This document shows, in pieces, positions 49,401-61,600 of a DNA stretch of 64,000 nt (position 1 is the stretch's first letter; each line of letters opens with the position of its first letter). The stretch is from Sitta carolinensis (Eukaryota; Chordata; Aves; Passeriformes; Sittidae): positions 2,122,501 through 2,186,500 of the forward strand of contig JAVUNC010000004.1 in NCBI GenBank assembly GCA_032173965.1, written 5' to 3'. The position numbers and the translations under genes were made by a program. The notes below the pieces were generated by a model. It was not told where the DNA came from. It was given only the letters and a program-made list of their open reading frames with translations, and did no database searches.

Positions 49401-52400
49401 CCCTGAGCCTCCTTTGCTCCAGGCTGAGCCCCTTTCCAGCTCCCTCAGCCTCTCCTGGGGCTCCAGCCCCTTCCCCAGCTCTGTTCCCTTCCCTGGCTCC
49501 AGCCCCTCGGGGTCTCTCCTGTCATGAGAGGTGCCCCCAAAACTGAGATGTGTACAAATGACTGGAGGTAACTTTGCTGCAAAGGAGAAGAACTGTAAAA
49601 ACCTACTGTAATTATTAGGGAATTGGAACAGCAGCCACACCAGGAGTGACAATGCAGACCTTCAACCTTTTATTCCCATTACTGATGGCAGACACCACCT
49701 TTAATTCCTGACCTTCCTCCCAAGCAGATCCACCTGCAATGAGCACAACTGCCCCTCCTCACAGGGAATGGCACAGGAATGAGGGCTCCAGTCCCCAAGG
49801 AGTTATTACTTATCTAGTTAAGCAATAACGAGCCACCAGAGCCTACTCTTCTACCTTAATCATGAAAGCAAAAACTTAGCTAAGCTAAAATTAAAAAGCC
49901 ATAGCGAAGAGGCATTTCCTCAGTTCAAGGTCTTCAGAAAATCTTTCACATTCCAGAGATACCTGATTTACCTGAGATAAGAGAAATGGTAACAAGGGGA
50001 CTAAAAATCCAGGTGCTGATGCCCCAAGCTTATTGTAAGCAACAGGTCTCATAAAATCTGGTTTTCAGTGGTCCCTTTCCCATGGGGTTATCACTATCAG
50101 GCACAATTCACTGGTTTCTCTCTCTTAAATTGACTTTAAGTCTTTCTTCTTGACAGAATGCACTATTTTGGGGATTGCCAGCTCTGTGGGGTAAGTCTGG
50201 AACTGGTCAGTGGATCAGGAATTCACCAGGGAATAAATAAGGTGAGGCAGACCCCTAGCAGGCTGAAAGGGGCACTTGTAGGTTGTGGGCCAAGGAAAAA
50301 CTGCAAGGAATCAATCATTCTGTCCTAGGAGAGAAACTTGCTCCATTCAGGAGTTTCCTGGCCTTACAGGAAGGAAATGTGGGTATCAGGGGCTGCTGAG
50401 ATGGAAAAGCTGCAGGGAGAGCCAGCAGGAGCATAATGGGGAACAACAGGAACAATCTGCCCAGGATGCTGCTGGAAAGATGGAAAAAAATCCCCTTTTT
50501 GTACACTAGACACACAATGGGAAAGGTTTCTGTTAAAAGCAGAAACCCCAAATACTTCAGAGCTCCAAGGAAAAGCCATCCTGCTTAAGCACAAAAAAGG
50601 GGAGAAGACATGGATTGAATCCTATGCTGTCAATAGGGTAAATATTTTGGGACATCTCCCATTTAGCTGGCCTTGTCTCAAGCAGGGCAGCAGATCAAAT
50701 GAGTTCAGAGAATTGTTCTGCTGCACCAGATTTTGGCTTTGCCAGCTCCAGGGAGTCACTGAATTCTCATTTATCTGCTGGGGGGAAAAAGTCAAAGTGC
50801 AAAGAAACTCACAGGAGCACTGCAAGGAGACAATCCCTAAAAAACAGAGGGATGCACACGAGGTGCAGTGGGCATGAGATTGCCAAGACAACTGCCCAAC
50901 ATCTACAGTGGGCCACAAGTGGTTCATGGAATTCTAACATTTGTAACTGCACACTATTTAAATCTAAATTCAAATTGCACTGCTTTATTTTAGTTTGAAT
51001 TTTTAATTTGAATATATTAAATTAATTTTTATTTTGAATACTCACTTAATATTGCCTTCCATGTCTAATATTTGAAGTAAAATCTACAGGAAAAAATCCT
51101 AATGGATTTTAGGAATGTTTGCATTTTCTTTCCTTCTTTGGGTGGTGTGTTAAGGCTGTGCTGCTTTCAAAGATAGGAAAATAAACCCATCCAAAACCAG
51201 AAGAGACACAAAACATCTCACAAGAGTTATTTTTGCCATGGAAAATTATTCCCTTTATGCTTTCCAGCTCTTGGAAACGGCTGCCAGTAAATATTCAGAG
51301 TTTTACCTGATAATTTTGTGACTTGACATGTTTTATTTGAACACAGCCAACACCAACAGATAATATGGATTCCTCCATCAGTGGCAAGGTCCCAGATTCC
51401 TGCACAGATTTTACTTCAACCTGGATTCGTCGAGATTGCCCCTGTCCAAAAGAACAATTTTAAATGCCTGTTTAAAAAAAAAAATGAATATAAAGTGCTG
51501 AAAGTTTAATTCCAGAGAGACCTCTACTGGCAGCCATTGGCAAGGAGTATTATATTTTGCTTTTGGGAAGAATAAAGTGCTGCAATCCCAAAGACCCAGT
51601 GTTCAAGAGATCCCCCTCCTGTTGCAAGGGTTTATATTTACAGGATTTATGAATTTACAGAGAAAAAGAGAAGTTCAGCATTCAGCAACTCCCCAGTTTA
51701 CTTTTCTGGGGGGTTTTCAAACACAACTTTATAGGATTTTATTTTTAATACTTCTGAAGGCAGAAAATGGGATCTTTTTCCCCACCTACAGAAGAGGAGA
51801 GCAAATAGTCTAATTTGGTGAGCTACTGGAATTTCAGTGAACTTTGCCTGACTCTGCTGTCCTTGGCTGAAAATTCTGACCCACTGATGGTATCAGTGCA
51901 GCAAAGCAACTGCTCTTCAGTAAAACTGTAAGGGGGAAAAAAAAGGAAATAAAAAAAGAAAATTATAATAAAAATCAAAGGAGTTGGTGAGGTTAGGGGA
52001 GCAGCCTGTATCTAACTTTTACTGATTCCTCCTGTTCTTTGGGCAGCAGCTTATCAACAGCTGATTATTTAAAAATTCGAGCTGCTCAGTTAAGCATTAA
52101 CAATTCAAAGCAGGTAGAATTCAAAGAACAAAGGAGTGCTTGGCTGGAAGGATCAAATAAAAGGGAACTGTGGACTTCTTTAAAAAATAAAGAAGTTCAG
52201 GGGAGGCTGCTGTGCCTTCTGCCAGGAGCACAAAGCTTACAGGCTCCGATCACCCCTAGGCTGAGCTTTGCTCTGTCTCCCACTCTCCTTGGACACCTTG
52301 GCCAGCCACAGCAGAGCCTCCCAGGTGTTTTTCTGCACAGCTGGAGCCCTGCCCGTGCCCCTTCACCTGTCTGAGCTGGAAGATGCCTCCTGTGCTGACG

Positions 52401-55400
52401 TCCTTGGCAGGGGTCACCTCGACGGGGCAGTACTCGCCGTTCTCGTTGAGCTCCAGGATCTGAACCCACAGCTCCACTTTGCGGGTCACCTCACTCCACC
52501 TGCACAACGAGGCACACACGGCTTGTTGGGAATGAAGAAGTCAAATTCCCTTTTGAATCTCAGGAGAGGATAGAATATATTAAAGTGCAGTATGATGGAA
52601 GTAAGTATTTCGACTTTTTGGGTGTTTTTGATGAGAGGCAGCATGTAGGCTGCCTGAGTAGTTGTAGAGGGCCAGTGCCCTAAAAGTCCAGATAAAGTTT
52701 AGTATTTCATAAACATAACTAAAACATAGTACAAAACACGGTACAGTATTGTTCCATATTTTAAAATAAAATAGTCTACTAAAAACAGATAGTAGCAAGG
52801 CCAAAAAAACAAGTTAAAATATTCAAATAATACCAAAGTCAGAAACAAGATAAAGTCTGCATATATATGAGAAAAACAACTGACATAAAATCACGTTGAA
52901 GTGTGTAATGTTTTTTGGTAAGTATAGAGAAGTTGTCTTAGATTTGTGTATTTAGCTAATCAGTCCATTTAGAATTAAAACCTAACCATAGAGGCTGGCA
53001 GCAGGGACAGCAATCCTTATCTATTTAACAACCATGCTGCTGCTTTGCTTTGCCTGCACAGAACTGAGGAAGAAAATAAGAAAGAAAGAAAAGATGGAAG
53101 AAGAAAGAAGAAAAGAAGAAGAGGAAAGAAGAAAAGAGGAAATAAGAAAGAAGAAAAGAAGAAGAAAGAAAAGAAAGAAGAAAAGAAGAAAGGAAGAAAG
53201 AAGAAAAGAAGGAAGGAAGGAAGGAAGGAAGAAAGAAGAAAAGAAGGAAGAAGAAAAAAGAAAAGAAGAAAGAATAAAGGTAATCACATGGTCCAGTCAG
53301 CCACCAGATCCCTGCCAGCCACTTGGAATTCCAGGTCTGAAGCCACCAGACCACCCTGGAGAAGTTCTGAGGCTCTGGAGAACTCCTGTAGTTCTCTAGA
53401 GCTTCACCCTGAAATTATTCCTGCTGGCTGCCTGGGATTTGTGGCATCAAGAAGCCCCAGAGGCCCCAGAGTCTCTCTAGGGCCTCACCCAGAGAACCCT
53501 CCAGCAAAGAGACAGTGCCTTCAGATCAGTTAATATTTTATTAAACTGATGCTTTTTAATAAACAACTTTTAACACTCTAACTGGACTCTAGTGGCCTGG
53601 CTCCCCCAGCAACACTTTAACACTGGGTTGTTTCTTTCGGCTGGTTGGTTGGAGATTTTTTTTTTCCCCAAAGAGAAAGGAATTAAAACATCCAAACACT
53701 GAGCGCAGAGTGCAGCAGCGACAAGCCCTGCAATAAATGCACCATTTGTGAGCACCCAGGTACCAGCTGTGCAGTGCTGCTCAATTTTCCTGACAGCTAT
53801 TTTAGTCAATCATCAGAAACAAGCCTTTTCCTGATCCCAATACAAACCCCAATTCCACACTGAAGCTCTGGTCTCAATTCCTGCCACAGAAGCTCGGTGT
53901 TGTCAGGGCAATCACATTGAGATGGAAGGCAGAAAAATGAAATATGACATTGTCTCACAAGCTCTCAAGATTCAGAGCACTTTCCTGACCTTCCTCGTAT
54001 CACTGCCTTCTCTCCAACTCTTCCCAGAGCTTAATCAGAAACAGACATTTTTGTAGAACTTCAAAATTAAAAGGGATAGAGGTGCTCACTACTTATCTAT
54101 CAAACATAACTCACTATTTTAGTGATGCCTAGAAAGGCTGACCTGGAACAGAGATTAGACAAAGCAAAAGGAATAAAACAGGCATTTACTGAAAGGCCAC
54201 AAAAGGATACACCCTGGGCAGTGCAGCCTTTTCCTCTTTGCCATATTTCCCTGACTTTTATTTTAAATTTCCCTGTATGCAGCTTAATAGTCAACATAAG
54301 CTTAAGCTGCGAGTAAAAAGAGACATAACTGCCAATAAATTAAGATGCAGAGCTGCCTTCTAGTTCAAGAGGCAGAACAACTCAAATTTAAGCAAGTGCT
54401 ACTACAAGATTACACTGGGGACAACAAATGGTGCCAGCAAACAAACTACACCCCCTGCAGCTTGAATTACAACAATACTGCATATTTATCCAAATGGAGG
54501 AAATAAGGAATAATTCTTTTCCTTACCCCAAACCTGCTTCTAAACTGGGCACCTCAGAGAGTGATTTTCCCCCAGTTCTGACCTAAAGATGTGCTGTCCA
54601 CATTTACCTGTCCCGAAGGCTGCGTGTTTTGGCTTGAATGATTCCCAAATCCCACAGGGCTGGGTTCTTGCGGTCACCACTCTGCTTGTGCCCGTAAACT
54701 TCGATGGCCAAAGCACCATCATAAAGATGTTCCATGAAGTCTTCAGAAATATTCACAGAAACCTCCTGGAAGGGACAACTCACAGTTGGTAACTGTGACT
54801 ACACCACTCGGGTTGGGAGATTTTAGTAAAATTTGACTTTAATAAAAGCATTTAGTAAAATCCCCCTGGTTCCCAAGACACAATCCAGGGGAAAGGAAAT
54901 GTTGCCTCAGTTTGTAATATCAAGAGGAAGGTCAAAGGTATGTGATTTTCCAAAGATTAAAGTCTGTAAGGAGCTGAAAAATGACCACAGGCTGCTGAAA
55001 GCCCTGAGCCAATGGCTCGGAAAAAAAAAAATCAAAGCATACGTTGCAATGTTCAGAATCAGAAAATCAAAACTCATCAGAAGGGGTTACATCCATTTCA
55101 CAAATGGTAACAGGAATAAATTGCTCATGTGGATGAGAAGTGATAGAACATGATGAGAACTGGAGTCATTTGGCTGGGATTCATCCAAGCTGACTTTAGA
55201 TGTCTCTGTTAAAGATGCCTCTGCTCAGCTGCTCCAAAGCCAGTGGGAAGAAAGAGCCTGTCCTAAATAAATAATCTGTTCTGACCTCTAAAAACCCAAC
55301 TTCAGCAACTACAGCAGCCCCATGTCCCAGAACTGGGACATTTCTCTTCATTTCATCAGAATTCAGAGTGTTCAGCTTAGTTACTGACATCAAATATCCT

Positions 55401-55640
55401 CAGATAAATATCCCTCATCCACAGTGAATTTTACAGTGTAAAATACAGAATTTAAAATTCAGAATTCTAATATAAATTTCTCTGATGAACTGATGTTTTC
55501 CTTTATTAACCCACTTCACCTTCAGTAATTTTTGGACAAATGAAGAATCAAACTTAAATGGACTCTGAAGACATTTAAGTTTCAATTATAAAAATATTTG
55601 TGTATCAAGAAGCAGATAAAACTACACAAACCTAAACCTG

Positions 55641-55693
<53 letters not shown>

Positions 55694-58600
55694 CTGCCTT
55701 ACAGTTTAATTAATAAAACAGAAAAATAAATTACATTGCAGTGGTCAAAGACAACCATGCACCGTGGCTCCTTGCTGATGGAAGACTGGGAAGGGTCCAC
55801 CTCAGGTACAACAATAACTGGCTCCACTTGATCCCAAAATGTGTATTTGCAGAACACAAAGTTGGACAGGTGCTGTGGCAAACCTGTAGCTTGAAGTATT
55901 TTAATCTGGAAAGGTGAGAAAGAAATGAAAAGCACTTATTCATCAGGCATGGAATTAAAAACATCACCTGCTAGAAAAACGCTTCACTGCAAAGGATTAA
56001 AAAAAAAATATAAGAACAGCAAACCAAAACCAATTTAGCAAATAGAATTTCTGCACTGATACTCATTGGAGACAATATTTGGAGTGCAGCAGCTGAAGAC
56101 AGTCACTAGATGTCAGCAGGCTCATATTTCCTGGAAGGGACATTCTGCTCATTTTTAGTGGTGAAATGCACCAAACTCATTGCAATTGAAGAGGAATGCA
56201 ATAAAAATCTCATCTTTCCAGTGGCTCCTTTATGCTCCAAAAATCCTTGGTCGAAGACATTATTTTTTTCTTACTCTGTGATGCTGGAAATAACCCAAAA
56301 TCAACCCCAAAGAATGCAAAATTAGCCTGTCCCCTCATCAAATCAAGGCCAAATAGAAACAAAATGTAGTGAATTCTCATTCTGATCTAAGCAAAGCCAT
56401 CACAGTCACCACATATTTAATTAACTTTTATTCTCAATTTGTCGAATTAAGACCAAAGGAGTTGGAATTCAGCAGTAAGATCCTCATGATTAGGCAGGAA
56501 TATTTTTTGCCAAAATGCCCCATCCTGCTCCAAGCACTGGAGCTCTTTGGAAAAGGATAAAAAGTGAGGCAAAACCCCCACAATTTCTCCCAAATTGTTC
56601 ATATTGTCCAGAAGTCAGCAAGGCTGGGGACCACTTCCTCTAATGTTTTTTGCCTTTCTTTTCTGTAGCTGGTAGCTGCACTATAACACAGAACTGCTAG
56701 TAAATACTTCCCACGAATTTTCTTTTTATTACTAACAGTAATAAACACACTGAACATATTTTACAAAATATTTAGTATTAAGAGAAAGAGATATTGAGAG
56801 AAAAAGAAATATTAAGAGATGATGATTCCTAGAATGATGGGATTTTTTTCAGATTCTGTGACTCTTCTTGGATTGGATATTGCAGTGCCAATCCTAATAC
56901 AAAGCACCTCCCTGGACTCCAAGAAACTTCCTGGGGTGAACCTTTGGCATATAAATGCAATTAATTAAAGGAACAAACCCCAGCTAATTATCATGTGTCA
57001 CTTCAGCCACTCCAGAAACAAACTGAGGTTACAAAGAGACAGCCAATGTCCACAAGCCAAGGATTCCTTTCTGACTCAGGATGGGAAGAGGAGAGGTTGG
57101 GACACATCTGGAACTCACCCTGCAGACAAGTTTTCTCTCCTGGATGTCATTTTCAGTTGAGAAGTCAGGGCTGTCCTCCCCTCCCACCAGCCTGTCATCG
57201 ATCTCCCCGCTCACTCGAACGACTTCCACGTGCAGACGACCTGAAACCTGCCAGGACAGGAGTCAGGAGAATGATCTGTGTGTCAGAAAACAGTGCCAGG
57301 CTCACCCCCTCCCAGTCTGCAAGCAGCCAACATTTTATTCCTTTTTGCACTGCTCTTGCACTCTGCATTTCTGAACCACATGGAGAACGCTTCAGAGCAA
57401 GAATCAAAAAGCCTTGGTTGCAAAAACCATAAAGAAATCAGTCACTGGGGTGACTTGGGGAACAATTTCACCTTCAAACCAGGCTCTGGAGAGGCTGCAA
57501 AGTGCACTCTTAGAGAATTTTGCCTGGTGTGCTCTGCTGCCTTTGAAGTTGTTCTTACAGAATACATTTAAGAACCAATTTTCTTGATGGCAGGCAGTGA
57601 AAGCAGTGGAACTATAGCTCATCTCAAGGACTTCTTTTGGGCACTTTCCCTCAGGAAGGTGCTCAGGAAGCTTTCTCCTTTCACAATCACCGTGCTGGGA
57701 TTCAAAGCTGTCTGAAATCTCCAGTAAAATATTATGAGATTTACACAATTCCACATGGTTAGCGAAGAAACTGGAAATTATCTACTCCATCCTGGTAGTA
57801 AGATCCACGGGCTGTATTTAAACATCTGAGTAAGGACAGGTGATAAAGAATGACAAACCTCTCCCTTCTGATTGATGATTGGAACAGCATATTGAAGCTT
57901 CACATCATAGAACAGGCACTCAAGGAAAACATTGGCTACTCCAATAAGGCTGTGGTTTTCCTGCTCGTCGTAGAAGGGATCAGCTCTCCTGAAATAAGCT
58001 CTCATCACCTGCAAGCAAATCCAGAGTCCTGTCAGGGAACCAAACCTCCCAGGAAACACATTTCCATGTGTTTCAATGCACAACCAGCCCAGTGAATGAA
58101 TAAGGGACTCAAGCAAGAGGCTAGATTAGATCACTAAAAAATGAATTTTACTTTGGGTAAGGCCTGTCCTGAGCAAGTTCTCCTCAGCTTTTCCAGATTC
58201 CTGAACATTAACTGCTGTCCTGTTACCTGCTGCTTCCTATTGTGTGCTCCATTCCCTCACCAAATTATGCATGCAAGCAGGGATCAGAGTGACAAGGTAA
58301 GGGTTAATGAAATGCTGAGGATCAGTTCAGCACTAGGAAAAGCAAAACCTCAGGGAAACTCAGCTCTTTGCATATTCCCTCCCCACCTCCACCCAACAAA
58401 CCTCCTGAAAATGTAACAGGAGTGCTTTTTACTTACTGGATTGTCTTCCTCACAGTCCTTCCACTCCTGGTAAAGGTCCCTCATATCCACCAGGCGATTC
58501 TCCAGCTTTTCCAGTGACCAGATCTGTTTGCCTTTCCCTTTCCTCCTCACCTGGATTGCAGGCTCGCTGAGAATTGCACCTCTCTGCAAAACAATGACAG

Positions 58601-61600
58601 GGATGCCAGGAAGGAATTTGTGTCACAACAGCGAGAAAATGAGTTTAAAACAAACACAAACTTGAGAATATCTTGGGGAAAGTCTGTTCTTTTTTTCATT
58701 CTGGCTTGAGCAGCCAAATCCAAGCGTGACAGGCTCTGAGTTCAGCTGTCACAGTGTATTGGTGTTCATTTTAACTGGGAAGTCTAATCACAGCTACAGG
58801 CACTGGTTTCCGTGGATTTTCACCTTGCATAAGTGTTAGAAATGGGAACATTTAAGCCTTTCACAAATATCCTCAAGTTACAGCAGGCCTGGAGTTCCAG
58901 CTAAAATTACTACTGCCTGCAACTTTCAACTAGTGCAGACACTTAAATCCCTTTATCATCCTGTTTCTGGAGTGTCTTCCCCAGAAGACTTTTAGAAAAA
59001 CTTCTAAAACAACTGACAAAAATTATAATCCTGGAATAAAATCCATCTGCTGTACTAAGGACAGCCTGAGTATCACCAAAATACTGATTTGGCTTCAAGA
59101 AATAACACCAGCTTGGGTGGCCAGCCTGAGACATGGAAGTCTGGTTTCAGTTCCCTCCTTTCAAAATTTCTAAGAGGCCTGGGAAGAAATAATCCAAATC
59201 CTCTCTGCTCCAGTTCCTCCCTCCACAACGGGGATGGCAGAATTTTCACAGCTCACTGGGATGATGCAAAGTCAAATGTGCACAAAGGGATGGTAAACAC
59301 TTGCAACAGACGTTACCCAACCTGCAGAGACTTTGTCACTCTGCAACAGCAGCAAGTGGGAACTTCAACACCAGGGGAAAGGTCTTGCAGCAGAACATTT
59401 CCCTTTTAAGGCACATCACAGGATTTTCATGGTATAAAGTAAGGTAAGGATGTAGCAGACATATATTTAATGTACATTAGTGGAAAACTAACTCAACGAT
59501 TACAGTCAAAGAAATCTGAACACTGAGGGCCAAACTTACTAAAGAAGCATTTAGCTCAGTCAGGGTGACTGTACCTTGCTGTTGGCATTAAGGCTTGAAG
59601 CTGGGATCTGGAGGGTCACTTTGTACTCTGTCCTCTTGTCCAGTTCCTCTCCGATGAAATTGGCTTCTCTCACGTACAAATTGGCTTTAACAATCTGCTC
59701 TCGCAGCTTCCTCAGGCTGTGGGTCAGCATTTCCTCTCTGGAAGAACGGGATTGGGAAGGGGGAGACAGCAAAAATCGTGAGGTTTATGTACTGAAAACA
59801 AAATAAATGGGTGAGGAGGCAACTGAGAGCTTGTGGGTGAGGATTAAAGGGGAAGGGACAGGTGACATTACAGTGGGGCTGCTACAAATATTGGACAGGT
59901 GAGCCCCTCCAGGAAACCCAGGAGCAACCTGATGTTCACAAGCCCTGGACTTCACCTGAACTTGTGCAAAGGTTTGGACACTGCCCTATACAACATCCTT
60001 GGGTCCAGCTCTGGGGCTCCCACAGTAAGGAGAACATGGACAAAGTCCAGAGGAGCTTGGAGCTGCTCCAAGGGCTGGAGCTGCTTTGGAGCCAGGCTGG
60101 GAGAGCTGGGGGTGCTCATCACCTGGAAAAGGATCCAGGAGAGCTCAGAGCCCCTTCCAGAGCCTAAAGGGGCTCCAGGAGAGCTGGAGAGGGACTGGGG
60201 ACAAGGGATGGAGGGACAGGACACAGGGAATGGCTTCCCACTGCCAGAGGGATGGGATGGATGGGATATTGGGAGGGAATTGATCCCTGGGAGGGTGGGG
60301 AGGCCCTGGCACAGGGTGTCCAGAGAAGCTGTGGCTGCCCCTGGATCCCTGGCAGTGTCCAAGGCCAGGTTGGACAGGGCTTGGAGCAACCTGGGACAGT
60401 GGGAGGTGTCCTTGCCCATGGCAGGGAGTGGAACTGGAAGGGCTTTCGGGTCCCTTCACACCAAAATAATTTTATCATTTTTAACACAAAAATCAGGTGT
60501 ATGAAATTACATTTCAACTGGGGAAAAAAAAAAAACACCTATCTGTATGAATTTAAGACTATGAAAATTAGGATGCTGCTGGGTTTGGAGACTTCTCCAT
60601 GCATCTGCTCAACAGGCAGCTCTTGTGTGGCTCACTCCAGTTTTCCCACCACAGATGTGGATGTTCCATGTTACAGAGAAAAGGTTCATTCAGACATGAC
60701 CCACTTGCTCCCTGTCTTTCCTGGCAAGTGTGACAGAGAGTGGCAACTGTGCAGCCCAGGAATTTGGTGCCACAAAACATCCCAGGCACACAGCTAGCAA
60801 CTTGTCAGGCTGCCTGAGGTATATTTTTACTTCCAAAGTTGCTTTTCTATCCAGATATATTAGATCTGTGTTTTTCATGAAAATATCTTTACCACATTCA
60901 TTTACTTAGGGTTTCATCTTCCTCCTGCAGCTGCTCTTTTTGAAAGCACTAGTGAAAAAGATTATTTAGGGGCTGAAGTAAATAACCTCAGTGGCATCAC
61001 CCAGGAGTAGGCAGAGTGGACAGTGACCCCTCTGTGGTTATCAAATGGTGTTTACAATGATCTGGATTAAAATTCTTTGTCTCATCCTCTTACTCCCTAT
61101 TTTAATTTGCTCTCTTCTGGTTGTCAGAACCTGCCCAGGTCAGACAGCTGGATCTGAGTCAAGAGAAAAACGAATTCCAGCAGCTGAGTCATGTATGGCC
61201 CATGAAAGAACAAATTCACATAGGAGCCTCAACATTTCATCCAATCACCCCATCTTTAGTTAAATCTGTGCTGATCAGGACAGAGCTTCTCCTTAATAAC
61301 AAAGCAGGAACTCATTATTTCTCATATTTTCTACCGTTTTATGTCTGGTTATTCTGGAGGTGTTCAAGGCCATGCTGGTGTTCAAGGCCAGGCTGGAAGG
61401 GGCTTGAAGCAACCTGGGAGAGTGGAAAGTGTCCTCCCCATGGCAAGGGTGGAACTGGATGGTCACTGAGGTCCCTTCCAGCCCAAGCTGCTCTACCATT
61501 CTGTTGTTCTTAAATCAATACTCTGGCCGTGTCCTCCCTGCCGCGAGTCCTCACAGAAATCCACCGTGACTGCAGCACAACTAAAATCTTGCCAAATCCC

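Noticed and set aside
53045..53533. 162-codon Lys/Arg/Glu-rich open frame (and antisense Phe/Ser/Leu frames)
   Set aside because: It is the translation of the GA-rich purine tract. There is no domain, and it overlaps KIF13B intron sequence.
59899..60504. 201-codon plus-strand open frame
   Set aside because: It lies in a CR1 3' fragment. That part of CR1 is near the 3' end or UTR, and the peptide shows no reverse transcriptase motifs.
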